Source of the DNA: JAISGQ01 sp045604965
GTDB taxonomy: Bacteria > Bacillota > Clostridia > Oscillospirales > Acutalibacteraceae
Length of the DNA stretch: 58,476 nt
Direction of reading: 5' to 3'
Assembly (NCBI GenBank): GCA_045604965.1
Contig: JAZUPB010000019.1
Coordinates: 1-58,476, forward strand
Below, piece by piece: positions 9,701 through 17,681 of this stretch. Below the pieces are notes generated by a model, which searched no databases, was not told the origin of the DNA, and saw nothing but the letters and a program-made list of their open reading frames with translations. The stretch's first letter is position 1, and the number at the start of each line of letters is the position of its first letter. A program made the position numbers and the translations under genes.

Positions 9701-10337
9701 CAGAACTGCAATGAAACGCCTTGAGCCTGTCAATATCAATGCGATAGATGAGTACATAAAGGTCCATAATGACTATGTGACCTTCAAATCTCAGATGGAG
9801 GATATTGAAACATCAAAGGCAGAACTCGAAAAGCTTATAGATCAGCTGACAGCAAGTATGAAGGATATGTTTACCGAAAAGTTTGCTGAAATAAGCAAGC
9901 ATTTTGAAAAGATATGTCCCCAGCTTTTTGGCGGCGGTTCTGCAGAAATAAAACTTACCGACGAATCAGATCCTCTCGGCAGCGGAATAGAGATGAATGT
10001 TTCTCTGCCGGGCAAGGTAGTCGATAATATGCTTTCATTCTCAAACGGTGAAAAGACAATAATTGCAATGGCGCTTTATTTCTCGATAATGAAGGTAACC
10101 CCGTCGCCATTCTGTTTCCTCGACGAAATAGATGCACCGCTTGACGAAAGCAATATAATCAACATAGCTGATTATATTGTCCGTATCAGTGACAAAACTC
10201 AATTCATAACCATCACCCACAGACGCGGAATGATGGAAAAGGGTTCCACCTTGTACGGTGTAACTATGCAGAAGGACGGCGAATCCAAGCTGCTTGAACT
10301 GAAGGTCAGTGAAATAGAGGAAAAACTCGGATTATAA
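6768..10337 (+). CDS. smc: Chromosome segregation SMC ATPase
   Basis: 1189 residues, full length for bacterial SMC. The Walker A GPNGSGKS is at 31-38. Two long Glu/Lys/Gln-rich coiled coils flank a hinge around 510-660 with the usual Gly-rich GGSMTGGS segment at its end. The C-terminal ATPase half has a signature loop reading SFSNGEKT where most SMCs have LSGGEK, then Walker B FLDEIDAPLD. It organises the chromosome together with ScpA/ScpB, which are not in this window. AGGAGG at 6755-6760; the start overlaps the previous stop (TGATG). Confidence 0.97.
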   Translation: MQLKSLQMQGFKSFPDKIMISFSKGVTAIVGPNGSGKSNISDAVRWVLGEQSPRVLRVKSTEDVIFKGTTERKAQGFAEVMLNFDNSDRELPVDSDDVSVLRRYYRSGKSEFKINGESVRLQDITKLFLDTGLGKSGYSMIEQHKIAAMVDSRSDERRTIIEEASGISKYRYSRAEALRELERAEDNLVHLRVRLTDLEERDGPLEKESEKAKKYLELRTEREAVEVGLWLATLSVSTSELQDIDYNITLYSNQQKEIEEKIRGAETAVVSLMEQSNALNAKKDEVIRNASEIEEQAIRTESEAAIIRNDIEHTLADISRLEGQLSAFSQDEEQQNEELLGKKKSLDEKRLEIVSLCSLQDKKKDELEGLSTLVSGFSDQLEELNAKQNTIAIALSEARVRLAGAKEQLADIIERQKAFSQTEEENAKLFERLSEEKKQTEESISLAEEKIGSLTNTVGGYRLRLEKQRTRLDDAKNVTEKHRQGIAECQSKIKIIEDLERSMGGFAYSVKKVIESFSKGQLRGIHGPVSRLIEVESEYATAIEIALGMGLQNIVVDDEDSAKAAINHLKRENAGRATFLPLTTIKPNKLNEPSLKNFDGYIGLACELVDCDSKYRNIVDNLLGKIVIAEDMNTGGVIAKKFGYKFRIVTLDGQVFNAGGSMTGGSVSAKSSGVLGRRSEIESLKTNMADLQKKADEAAAIQKELAAKVAADEAALLGAQGELSTAQQDLNDFKTSLRIISEQFENAQRDKNSIESQRQSAKQREKSLGDFISEQEEKIDSLSADAGKLDEEISGSAAERGELRDKRNALTEELSNLGMQIMATQKECEAIEISISEIKSRMDNRVAQRDDIGREIEEKKKEILALEENAELQTKNADDMRVRAKVMRDSIGSINEERMSLESQITVQTKLSGELGDSKASVMKELGRCETQRQNKQAEYDNIISKLFTEYEMTLREAEDKYEPVSDRKSAQKRANELRTAMKRLEPVNINAIDEYIKVHNDYVTFKSQMEDIETSKAELEKLIDQLTASMKDMFTEKFAEISKHFEKICPQLFGGGSAEIKLTDESDPLGSGIEMNVSLPGKVVDNMLSFSNGEKTIIAMALYFSIMKVTPSPFCFLDEIDAPLDESNIINIADYIVRISDKTQFITITHRRGMMEKGSTLYGVTMQKDGESKLLELKVSEIEEKLGL

Positions 10338-10352
10338 CATAAGGAGAAAATA

Positions 10353-11273
10353 ATGGGATTTTTTGACAAGATAAAGCAAGGTCTGAAGAAAACAAAATCA
10401 ACAGGCTTTTTCGGACAGATAGGCTCTTTTTTCAAGCGCTTCACAAAGATAGATGAAGAGCTTTTCGAGGAACTTGAGGAAATGCTCATAACCGCAGACT
10501 GCGGTGCGACGACTTCCGCAAAGATATGTGATGAGCTGCGCAGCAAAGTCAAAAAGACAGGAACCAAGGATCCTGAAGAGGTAAAGAATCTTCTTTGCGA
10601 GACAATTGCAGAAATGATGGAGGGAGAGCAGGAGCTCAATCTTGAAACAAAGCCTTCCATTATCCTTGTTATCGGAGTAAACGGAGTTGGCAAGACCACA
10701 ACTATCGGTAAAATGGCAAACCAGCTTCGCGACAGCGGTAAAAAGATTCTTGTTGCTGCAGCAGATACATTCCGTGCGGCAGCTATTGAGCAGCTTGAGA
10801 TCTGGACAAACCGTGCAGGCTGTGATATTGTAAAGCACTCCGAAGGTGCTGATCCTGCAGCGGTAGTATTTGATGCAATTGCAGCAGCAAAGGCAAGAAA
10901 TGTTGATGTCGTTATTGTTGACACAGCAGGCAGACTCCACAATAAGGTAGGTCTTATGAACGAGCTTGCAAAGATCAGCAGAATCATCGAGAGAGAACTT
11001 CCCGATGCATCGCGCGAAGTCCTTCTTGTGCTCGACGCAACCACAGGACAGAATGCTGTCAATCAGGCAAGAGAATTCAAGAATGCAGCAGGCATTACAG
11101 GCATCGTACTTACAAAGCTTGACGGTACAGCAAGAGGCGGCGTTGTAATTGCCATTAAGGAAGAGCTTGGCGTACCAGTCAAGTACATCGGTGTAGGAGA
11201 GAAAATCGATGATCTCCAACCCTTTGTGCCTGCCGACTTTGCTCGTGCTCTCTTCGATGTAAACGAAGACTAA
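10353..11273 (+). CDS. ftsY: Signal recognition particle receptor GTPase
   Basis: 306-residue SRP-GTPase that docks ribosome-SRP complexes at the membrane. A short basic N-terminus replaces the long acidic A domain. The N domain spans about 20-95, then come G1 GVNGVGKT (108-115), DTFRAAAIEQL, the G3 strand DTAGRLHN, DATTGQNA and G4 TKLDGTARGG. Homologous to Ffh, but the N-terminus and the absence of an M domain identify FtsY. 15 bases after smc with AAGGAG, so it is in the same operon. Confidence 0.96.
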   Translation: MGFFDKIKQGLKKTKSTGFFGQIGSFFKRFTKIDEELFEELEEMLITADCGATTSAKICDELRSKVKKTGTKDPEEVKNLLCETIAEMMEGEQELNLETKPSIILVIGVNGVGKTTTIGKMANQLRDSGKKILVAAADTFRAAAIEQLEIWTNRAGCDIVKHSEGADPAAVVFDAIAAAKARNVDVVIVDTAGRLHNKVGLMNELAKISRIIERELPDASREVLLVLDATTGQNAVNQAREFKNAAGITGIVLTKLDGTARGGVVIAIKEELGVPVKYIGVGEKIDDLQPFVPADFARALFDVNED

Positions 11274-11279
11274 ATTGAG

Positions 11280-11480
11280 GTTTCCAAAGGACAATGTCTT
11301 TTGGCGGGGTATAGGGGCAGCGCCTCTATGCGGGAGTTTGAGGGCGGCAGCCATCAACTCATAATAAATCAATAAATGCAAGCGAACCGCTTGCATTTGA
11401 AAATGGAAAAGAGTTGAGGGGCGCAGCACCTAAAGCGCCTGCGTCAAGGACATTGTCCTTGATAATCCTGCAACCTTTGA
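11280..11480. repeat. Multi-hairpin intergenic repeat, copy A
   Basis: Chain of hairpins between ftsY and rdgB: CCAAAGGACA/TGTCTTTTGG, ATAGGGGC/GCCTCTAT, AAATGCAAGCG-AAC-CGCTTGCATTT, and CAAGGAC/GTCCTTG. The module order matches 16886-17140 and the start matches 25195-25282. No open frame with gene-like features. It could act as a transcript end structure for ftsY or as a mobile non-coding element. Confidence 0.75.
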
Positions 11481-11539
11481 ATAAGGTGCCAAATTGATAA
11501 ATCAATTTACGAAACTTTTATATTTGGCAGGTGAAAACG

Positions 11540-12145
11540 ATGAAATTTATTGTTGCAACAAATAATAAAAAGAAACTTGCAGAGCTGCAGAGAATACTTT
11601 CCCCCCTCGGAGTGGAGGTTTGCACTGCAAAGGAGCTTGGCTTTACATCGATCGATCCTGAGGAAACAGGATTAACTTTCGCTGAAAATGCAGAAATCAA
11701 AGCAAAGGCCTTCTGCGAGCATACAAAGTTGCCGTCAATAGCAGATGATTCTGGTATCTGTGTTGATGCACTGGACGGCGCTCCGGGAGTGTTTTCCGCT
11801 CGTTATGCAGGTGAGCCCTGTGATGATCAGAGAAATATAGATAAGCTTCTTGCAGATATGGAAAACGTACCTGAAGGAAAGCGAGAAGCCGCATTTATGT
11901 GTAGTATATGCTGTGTTTTTCCTAACGGTGAAAAGCTGACAGCTGAGGGCAAATGCGAAGGCTATGTCGGTTATGAGCGAGTGGGAATGGGTGGATTCGG
12001 ATATGACCCTATTTTTATGCTATCTGATGGACGAAGCATTGCAGAATACTCTGACGAAGAAAAAGATGCAATAAGCCACAGAGGAAACGCACTGCGCGAG
12101 TTTTCAACAAAACTCGCCGAATATTTAAAAACAAACGAGGTATAA
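11540..12145 (+). CDS. rdgB: dITP/XTP pyrophosphatase, RdgB/HAM1 family
   Basis: Hydrolyses non-canonical purine NTPs (dITP, XTP) to monophosphates, keeping them out of DNA and RNA. 201 residues from ATG 11540, with AGGTG six bases upstream. A GTG at 11531 in the same frame overlaps that site and is less likely. Motifs: ATNNKKKLAEL, the metal-binding SIADDSGICVDAL, PGVFSARYAG, GFGYDPIF and SHRGNAL. First gene of rdgB-yhbY-nadD-yqeK-rsfS-leuS with only 2-25 base gaps except before rsfS. Confidence 0.95.
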   Translation: MKFIVATNNKKKLAELQRILSPLGVEVCTAKELGFTSIDPEETGLTFAENAEIKAKAFCEHTKLPSIADDSGICVDALDGAPGVFSARYAGEPCDDQRNIDKLLADMENVPEGKREAAFMCSICCVFPNGEKLTAEGKCEGYVGYERVGMGGFGYDPIFMLSDGRSIAEYSDEEKDAISHRGNALREFSTKLAEYLKTNEV

Positions 12146-12147
12146 GA

Positions 12148-12453
12148 ATGTTGACTAGCAAACAGCGAGCCTATTTAAGAGGACTTGCAAATGATTATGA
12201 AGTTATTCTCACTGTAGGTAAAGGCGGTGTAATTGAAAACGTTATTAAACAGGCAAACGATGCGCTTACAGCCCGTGAGCTGATAAAAGGACAGGCACTT
12301 GAGGCATCTCCGCTCACATCACGTGAGGCAGCCGAAGAGCTTGCAGAGGCGACAAATTCCGATGTTGTTCAGGTTATCGGAAGAAAATTCATTCTTTTCA
12401 GAAGAAACAACGAAAAGCCGATTATAGAATTACCAAAAGCACGAAAAAAATAA
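12148..12453 (+). CDS. yhbY: YhbY/CRM-domain RNA-binding protein
   Basis: 101 residues, a single CRM domain. The family (YhbY in E. coli, YqeI in Bacillus) binds pre-50S ribosomal particles. Recognised from LTSKQRAYLRGLA at the N-terminus, the GKGG loop and the closing QVIGRKFILFRR strand. Two bases downstream of rdgB, in the conserved position before nadD. Confidence 0.92.
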   Translation: MLTSKQRAYLRGLANDYEVILTVGKGGVIENVIKQANDALTARELIKGQALEASPLTSREAAEELAEATNSDVVQVIGRKFILFRRNNEKPIIELPKARKK

Positions 12454-12466
12454 AGGAAGTGCACGT

Positions 12467-13078
12467 ATGCAGCGTATAGGAATATACGGAGGAACTTTCG
12501 ATCCGATTCACGTGGGACACCTTAATCTGTGTGCGGCTATGAAAGAAAAACTGTGCCTTGACGAGATAATAATGATACCTACAGGCACTCCGCCCCATAA
12601 AGCTGCAACAGCAACAAATGCCGAATTTCGTCTTGAAATGTGCAGATTGGCTGTAAAGGATTATGGGCTAACAGCAAAAGTGTCCGATATAGAGATTCGA
12701 AGAGAGGGCAGAAGCTACACATATCTCACTGTAAAACAGCTTCTTGAGCAGATGGAGGATACAGAACTGTATCTTGCTATGGGAGCAGATATGTTTATGT
12801 CTCTTGAATCCTGGTACAATTTTGATGAGCTTAAAAAGCTTGTTGTGTTCTGTGCCGTGCAGAGAGATGACGTTTCTACGGATGAGCTTGAAAAAGAAGC
12901 AGAGCGCTTACGTACTATAGGCTGCAAATGTATAATAATAAGTCTTCCTGAGGTTGATATATCCTCAACCGCTGTGAGAGAAAGAGTTGCTGCAGGAGAA
13001 CCTATAGAAGGATTTGTAACAGAATCTGTTGAGAGATTTATTGCTGAAAAGGGACTGTACATGCAAGAGGTGAAATAA
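12467..13078 (+). CDS. nadD: Nicotinate-nucleotide adenylyltransferase
   Basis: Converts nicotinate mononucleotide and ATP to deamido-NAD in NAD synthesis. 203 residues of the nucleotidyltransferase fold: GGTFDPIHVGHL carries the HxGH motif near residues 15-18, and ISSTAVRERV is the C-terminal ISSTxxR motif. GGAAG site before ATG 12467. yqeK follows after one base. Confidence 0.95.
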   Translation: MQRIGIYGGTFDPIHVGHLNLCAAMKEKLCLDEIIMIPTGTPPHKAATATNAEFRLEMCRLAVKDYGLTAKVSDIEIRREGRSYTYLTVKQLLEQMEDTELYLAMGADMFMSLESWYNFDELKKLVVFCAVQRDDVSTDELEKEAERLRTIGCKCIIISLPEVDISSTAVRERVAAGEPIEGFVTESVERFIAEKGLYMQEVK

Positions 13079-13079
13079 G

Positions 13080-13655
13080 TTGAACGCAGAAAAAAGGGAA
13101 TATTATAAGAGAATTCTGAGAATGCGTTTATCCGACAAGCGCTACAGACATTGCCTCTGCGTAGCAGAAGAGGCAGTGAGACTTGCCGAAAAGTACGGAG
13201 CTGACCCCAACGCAGCGGAAGAAGCCGGGTTGCTTCACGATATCACAAAGGAAACCGATGAGGAGACTCACAAGTTTATAATAGCGCAGAGGGAGACTCT
13301 GAGCGAGCTGGAGGATAAAACACATAAGCTGTGGCACGCGATGTCAGGAGCTGCATATGTGCAGAATCAGCTGAAGGTTGAAAACAAAGATATTATAAAT
13401 GCTATACGGTATCACACAACAGGCAGGGCAGGTATGAGCCTACTGGAACAGGTGATCTTCATAGCGGATTTTACGAGCGCTGACAGGGATTACAAGGACG
13501 TAAACGTAATGAGGGAAAAGGCAGATGAAAGCCTGCAGGAGGCATTGCGTTACTCGCTGGGTTATACAATAAGAGACATTGAAAAGCGCGGAGGAACAGT
13601 CCATCCCGATACAATAGCCGCATATGAAGAATACAGGGGATCACTAAGTGAATAA
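13080..13655 (+). CDS. yqeK: HD-domain hydrolase YqeK (probable symmetrical Ap4A hydrolase)
   Basis: 191 residues. HD-family metal ligands are H24, H53-D54 (LLHDITKE), the histidines in LWHAMSG and IRYHTTG, and Asp in IADFTSADRDY. The YqeK family hydrolyses diadenosine tetraphosphate symmetrically, which is known from family work and not shown here. TTG start at 13080 served by AAGAGG at 13066-13070 inside nadD. About 70 bases separate it from rsfS. Confidence 0.9.
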   Translation: MNAEKREYYKRILRMRLSDKRYRHCLCVAEEAVRLAEKYGADPNAAEEAGLLHDITKETDEETHKFIIAQRETLSELEDKTHKLWHAMSGAAYVQNQLKVENKDIINAIRYHTTGRAGMSLLEQVIFIADFTSADRDYKDVNVMREKADESLQEALRYSLGYTIRDIEKRGGTVHPDTIAAYEEYRGSLSE

Positions 13656-13724
13656 AAGCTCTTGACAAGGGCTATATAATAAAAACAGACATTTGTGCTG
13701 ATATTGGCACAAGGAGGATTAAAT

Positions 13725-14096
13725 ATGAGCATTGAAGCAAGAGAACTCGCGCTGAAGATAGCAAACATACTGGATTCCAAAAAATCTCAGGATCTTGCAG
13801 TAATCAGAGTAGAGGACGTAACCACACTGGCAGATTATTTTGTTATCGTTACAGGTAACAGCTCCACACAGGTAAAGGCTTTCGCTGATGAGGTGGAGTT
13901 CAAGCTCAAGCAGGAAGGAATCACACCGGGACACGTAGAGGGTCATACAACCCGTTCCTGGATAGTGCTTGACTATTATAGTGTAATTGTTCACGTATTC
14001 GATCCTGAAGCACGTGAATATTATGACCTGGAAAGACTATGGCTTGACGGTGAGAGACTTGATCCCTCTCTTTATGAATACAAACCTGAAAACTAA
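13725..14096 (+). CDS. rsfS: Ribosomal silencing factor RsfS
   Basis: 123 residues. Binds uL14 on the 50S subunit and blocks subunit joining when nutrients are scarce. Family features: LADYFVIVTGNS, VEGHTTRSWIVLDYYSVIVHVF and REYYDLERLW. ATG 13725 follows AAGGAGG at 13711-13717. An in-frame GTG at 13695 lies before that site and is rejected. Located between yqeK and leuS, as in other Firmicutes. Confidence 0.95.
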   Translation: MSIEARELALKIANILDSKKSQDLAVIRVEDVTTLADYFVIVTGNSSTQVKAFADEVEFKLKQEGITPGHVEGHTTRSWIVLDYYSVIVHVFDPEAREYYDLERLWLDGERLDPSLYEYKPEN

Positions 14097-14117
14097 TCCG
14101 TTAGGAGCTGACATAAA

Positions 14118-16532
14118 ATGAGTTTTGGAAAATACGATTTTAAGGCCATTGAGGCAAAATGGCAGGATATCTGGGACGAGAACAAGACATTCTGTGCGCC
14201 CAATAACTTCAGAAAGCCTAAGTTCTATGCACTGGTAGAGTTCCCGTATCCTTCCGGTGCAGGTCTGCACGTAGGTCACCCCAGACCTTACACTGCAATG
14301 GATATCGTTGCAAGAAAGCGCAGAATGGAAGGTTATAACGTTCTGTTCCCCATGGGCTGGGACGCATTCGGTCTTCCTACTGAGAACTACGCAATCAAGA
14401 ATCATATCCACCCCTCCATCGTTACCGAGAACAACGTAAAGCGTTTCAAGAGCCAGCTTCGTATGCTGGGTCTGTCCTTTGACTGGGACAGAGAGATAAA
14501 CACCACTGATCCTTCCTATTTCAAGTGGACTCAGTGGATATTCCTCCAGCTTTACAAGAAGGGTCTCGCATACAAGAAAGAGATGGCTGTTAACTGGTGC
14601 ACCTCCTGTAAGTGTGTTCTCGCAAACGAAGAAGTCGTAAACGGCGTCTGTGAGCGCTGCGGCAGTGAAGTAGTCAGAAAGGTCAAGAGCCAGTGGATGC
14701 TCAAGATCACCGCATATGCACAGAGACTTCTCGATGATCTCGACGGTCTCGATTACATAGAGAGAGTCAAGCTCCAGCAGAGAAACTGGATCGGCCGTTC
14801 CACCGGTGCAGAGGTTGATTTCAAGACAACCCTCGGAGAAACTCTCAGAGTTTATACAACACGTCCCGACACCCTTTTCGGTGCAACTTATATGGTAATC
14901 TCTCCTGAGCATCCCCTTATTGAGAAGCTTTCCGATAAGCTGACCAATATGGATGCTATCCGCGAATACCAGGCAGCAGCAGCCCGCAAGTCCGACTTTG
15001 AGCGTACTGAGATGGCAAAAGACAAGACCGGTGTAATGCTCGGCGGAATCAAGGCTATCAACCCTGTAAACGGCAGAGAGATACCCATCTTCATCTCCGA
15101 TTACGTTCTTGTTTCCTACGGCACAGGTGCTATTATGGCAGTTCCTGCACACGACACCCGTGACTGGGAGTTTGCAAAGAAATTTGATCTTCCCATTATA
15201 GAAGTCGTCAAGGGCGGCGATGTTGAGAAGGAAGCATTTACCGACTGCGAGACAGGCATAATGGTAAACAGCGGTTTCCTCGACGGCCTTTCTGTTGAGG
15301 AGGCAAAGGTAAAGATCACTGAGTTCCTTACCGAAGAAAAGCTCGGCGAAGCAAAGGTCAACTTCAAGCTTCGTGACTGGGTATTCTCCCGTCAGCGTTA
15401 CTGGGGCGAACCTATTCCTCTGGTATGGTGTGACCACTGCAACGAGTGGGTACCCATCCCCGAAGATCAGCTTCCCCTGACTCTCCCCGATGTAGAGTCC
15501 TACGAACCCACCGACAACGGTGAGTCTCCCCTTGCAAATATTACCGATTGGGTAAATACAACCTGTCCCAAGTGCGGCGGTCCTGCTAAGCGCGAAACCG
15601 ATACAATGCCTCAGTGGGCAGGCTCTTCCTGGTATTTCCTGCGTTACTGCGATCCTCACAACGATAAGGAGCTTGCAAGTAAGGAAGCTCTTAAGTACTG
15701 GGGACCCGTTGACTGGTACAACGGCGGTATGGAGCATACCACACTTCACCTGCTTTACAGCCGCTTCTGGCATAAATTCCTTTATGATATCGGCGTAGTA
15801 CCCACTGCAGAGCCTTACAGCAAGAGAACCAGTCACGGTATGATTCTCGCAGCAGACGGCGGCAAGATGAGTAAGTCCAGAGGTAATGTTATCAACCCCG
15901 ACGATGTTGTGGCACAGTACGGTGCAGATACAATGCGTCTTTATGAAATGTTCATCGGCGACTTTGAAAAGGCGGCACCCTGGCAGGAAAACTCCGTCAA
16001 GGGCTGTAAGAGATTCCTTGACAGAACCTGGAATCTTCAGGATCATATTGAAAAAGTACGTATGCGTCCCGAGGTTGCATCTTCCATTCATAAGACAATC
16101 AAGAAGGTCACCGATGATATTGAGAACCTTAAGTTTAATACTGCTATTGCAGCACTTATGTCACTGCTCAACGAGTTTGAGTCACTGAAGACCATAACAA
16201 AGGACGAATACAAGGTGTTCCTCCAGCTTCTCAATCCCTTTGCACCTCATATCACTGAGGAGATCTGGCAGAACCTCGGATACAACGGAATGCTCAACCA
16301 GCAGAAATGGCCGAAGTTCGATGCATCCAAGTGCGTTGAGGAGACAGTGGAGATTCCTGTACAGGTCAACGGCAAGCTCAGAGCGACAATAAAAGTTGCT
16401 GCTGATGCAGATGCTCAGACAATCCTTGCAGCAGCAAAAGCTGACGATGCAGTCAAGAGCTTTGTTGACGGAAAAAATATTGTCAAGGAAATCTATGTTC
16501 CGGGCAAAATTGTGAACATTGTAGTAAAATAA
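14118..16532 (+). CDS. leuS: Leucyl-tRNA synthetase
   Basis: 804-residue class I synthetase charging tRNA-Leu. HVGH (the HIGH motif) is at 51-54. A zinc-ribbon-like CTSC...CERC cluster and a CP1 editing domain occupy the middle, and KMSKS is at 583-587. The anticodon-binding domain and C-terminal extension are complete. Codon use is strongly biased to AAG, CTC, ATC and CCC, typical of a highly expressed gene here. TAGGAG precedes ATG 14118. Only 21 bases separate it from rsfS, so there is no room for a T-box leader. Confidence 0.98.
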   Translation: MSFGKYDFKAIEAKWQDIWDENKTFCAPNNFRKPKFYALVEFPYPSGAGLHVGHPRPYTAMDIVARKRRMEGYNVLFPMGWDAFGLPTENYAIKNHIHPSIVTENNVKRFKSQLRMLGLSFDWDREINTTDPSYFKWTQWIFLQLYKKGLAYKKEMAVNWCTSCKCVLANEEVVNGVCERCGSEVVRKVKSQWMLKITAYAQRLLDDLDGLDYIERVKLQQRNWIGRSTGAEVDFKTTLGETLRVYTTRPDTLFGATYMVISPEHPLIEKLSDKLTNMDAIREYQAAAARKSDFERTEMAKDKTGVMLGGIKAINPVNGREIPIFISDYVLVSYGTGAIMAVPAHDTRDWEFAKKFDLPIIEVVKGGDVEKEAFTDCETGIMVNSGFLDGLSVEEAKVKITEFLTEEKLGEAKVNFKLRDWVFSRQRYWGEPIPLVWCDHCNEWVPIPEDQLPLTLPDVESYEPTDNGESPLANITDWVNTTCPKCGGPAKRETDTMPQWAGSSWYFLRYCDPHNDKELASKEALKYWGPVDWYNGGMEHTTLHLLYSRFWHKFLYDIGVVPTAEPYSKRTSHGMILAADGGKMSKSRGNVINPDDVVAQYGADTMRLYEMFIGDFEKAAPWQENSVKGCKRFLDRTWNLQDHIEKVRMRPEVASSIHKTIKKVTDDIENLKFNTAIAALMSLLNEFESLKTITKDEYKVFLQLLNPFAPHITEEIWQNLGYNGMLNQQKWPKFDASKCVEETVEIPVQVNGKLRATIKVAADADAQTILAAAKADDAVKSFVDGKNIVKEIYVPGKIVNIVVK

Positions 16533-16553
16533 TATTGTTTATACAAATAACTA

Positions 16554-16583
16554 TTGACATTGCGTTAGAATATAGATTATAAT
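16554..16583 (+). promoter_or_regulatory. Strong promoter for rpsU
   Basis: Perfect consensus TTGACA (16554-16559), 18-base spacer, perfect TATAAT (16578-16583). The roughly 55-base leader contains a small AACAC/GTGTT hairpin and a double GGAGGGGAGGG site. Confidence 0.8.
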
Positions 16584-16643
16584 AGACAGCGTCCTAAGTT
16601 TAACACCCCGTGTTGAAAAGGCGGAGGGGAGGGAAAGTTAATT

Positions 16644-16823
16644 ATGTCATCGGAAATCAAGGTAAGAGATAACGAGTCTTTGGAAAGCGCTCTGCGCCGC
16701 TTTAAGAGATCCTGCGCACGTGGCGGAATCATTCAGGAAGTCCGCAAGAGAGAAGCTTACGAGAAGCCCTCTGTCAAGCGTAAGAAGAAGTCCGAAGCCG
16801 CTCGCAAGCGCAAGTATAAATAA
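16644..16823 (+). CDS. rpsU: 30S ribosomal protein bS21
   Basis: 59-residue very basic protein, too short for most ORF cut-offs, starting MSSEIKVRDN and ending in a Lys/Arg run (RKKKSEAARKRKYK). The S21 signature ALRRFKRSCARGG lies around residues 16-28. It has its own consensus promoter and terminator, so it is a monocistronic unit. Assigned by direct translation from ATG 16644 to TAA 16821-16823. Confidence 0.96.
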   Translation: MSSEIKVRDNESLESALRRFKRSCARGGIIQEVRKREAYEKPSVKRKKKSEAARKRKYK

Positions 16824-16846
16824 TTGACTTCTACAAACAATGTAAG

Positions 16847-16877
16847 AAAAGCGAGCAGATAATCTGCTCGCTTTTTT
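16847..16877 (+). terminator. Rho-independent terminator after rpsU
   Basis: GCGAGCAG (16851-16858) pairs with CTGCTCGC (16864-16871), extended by A/T pairs, followed by six T. Confidence 0.9.
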
Positions 16878-16885
16878 ATTTTATG

Positions 16886-17140
16886 AATCTGCCCAAACGG
16901 CAGGATTCTTAGGGAACTGCGTTCCTTAAGTGGTTTCCAAAGGTGAAACCTTTGGTGGGTTTTAAGGGCAACGCCCTTAACTTTCAATACACGATAAACA
17001 GCAGGCGAACCGCCTACTGTTGAAAAGCACGAAAAGTTGGGGCTTCGTCCCAAACCCTATACAAAGGGCTTTGCGATCCGCAGATCGCTGCCCTTGTAAA
17101 TCTCGCTTAAGGGTGAAATCCTTAAGAATCTCCTTTAGTG
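16886..17140. repeat. Multi-hairpin intergenic repeat, copy B
   Basis: Fills most of the gap between rpsU and yqeG. Hairpins in order: CTTAGGGAAC/GTTCCTTAAG, CCAAAGG/CCTTTGG followed by TGGG, TTAAGGGC/GCCCTTAA, AACAGCAGGCG-AA-CCGCCTACTGTT, TTGGG/CCCAA, GCGATC/GATCGC, and CTTAAGG/CCTTAAG. Shares the CCAAAGG-TGGG start and the GCGAACCGC apex with copy A, while the flanking stems differ in sequence. No gene seen. Confidence 0.78.
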
Positions 17141-17168
17141 TAATGAACAATAGAAATGAGGAATAAAA

Positions 17169-17681
17169 ATGCCTCTGTTAAAACCCCGCCTTATGGTGGA
17201 TAAAATGATAGACCTAGATATGGAATTTTTTAGGGCTATAGGCTGTAAGGCTATTTTGCTGGACGTTGACAATACTATGACTACCCACGATAATCCAACT
17301 CCTGCATACGGCGTTATAGAGTGGATTGACAAAATGAAAAGCAACGGACTAAATCTTATAATAGTCTCAAATAACAGTGCCGAGCGCGTAGCTCCCTTTG
17401 CCGAAAAAATCGGACTTGATTTTGTTGCAAAAGGCGCAAAGCCCCTTGCAAAAGGATTCAAGGAAGCCTGTCGTCGCATTGGTGTAAAACCTAAAGAAGC
17501 CGTAGCCATCGGAGATCAGATATATACTGATATTATAGGCGGCAACCTGCTTGGCGCTTATACTATACTTACAGTGCCTTACGAGCTTGAGGATAAAGCC
17601 TTTTTTAAGTTTAAAAGAGCAATGGAAAAACCCGTAATAGCGTCATATAAAAGGAAAGCGAAGAAAAAGAATGCCAATTAA
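17169..17681 (+). CDS. yqeG: HAD-IIIA family phosphatase YqeG
   Basis: 170 residues. HAD motif I is LDVDNTMT (nucleophile Asp plus D+2), motif II is the Ser in VSNNS, then the Lys region KPLAKGF and motif IV GDQIYTDI. Related to phosphatidylglycerophosphate phosphatases of the YqeG family. Substrate in this organism not shown. The C-terminus is very basic (KRKAKKKN) and overlaps the next gene by 11 nt. No vegetative promoter recognised in the repeat upstream. Confidence 0.92.
   Translation: MPLLKPRLMVDKMIDLDMEFFRAIGCKAILLDVDNTMTTHDNPTPAYGVIEWIDKMKSNGLNLIIVSNNSAERVAPFAEKIGLDFVAKGAKPLAKGFKEACRRIGVKPKEAVAIGDQIYTDIIGGNLLGAYTILTVPYELEDKAFFKFKRAMEKPVIASYKRKAKKKNAN

Noticed and set aside
10398..11429. 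343-codon minus-strand open frame opposite ftsY
   Set aside because: Antisense shadow of a gene with clear SRP-GTPase motifs; begins inside the hairpin repeat.
13662..13680. TTGACA followed by TATAAT upstream of rsfS
   Set aside because: Only 7 bases separate the boxes, so they cannot work together as one promoter; TATAAT has no good -35 at 17 bases.
14097..14117. T-box leader for leuS
   Set aside because: Only 21 bases separate rsfS and leuS, with no stem I or antiterminator.
14037..16091. 684-codon minus-strand open frame opposite leuS
   Set aside because: Shadow of the highly biased leuS codons; no ribosome site, Cys/Leu/Val-rich with no recognisable motifs.
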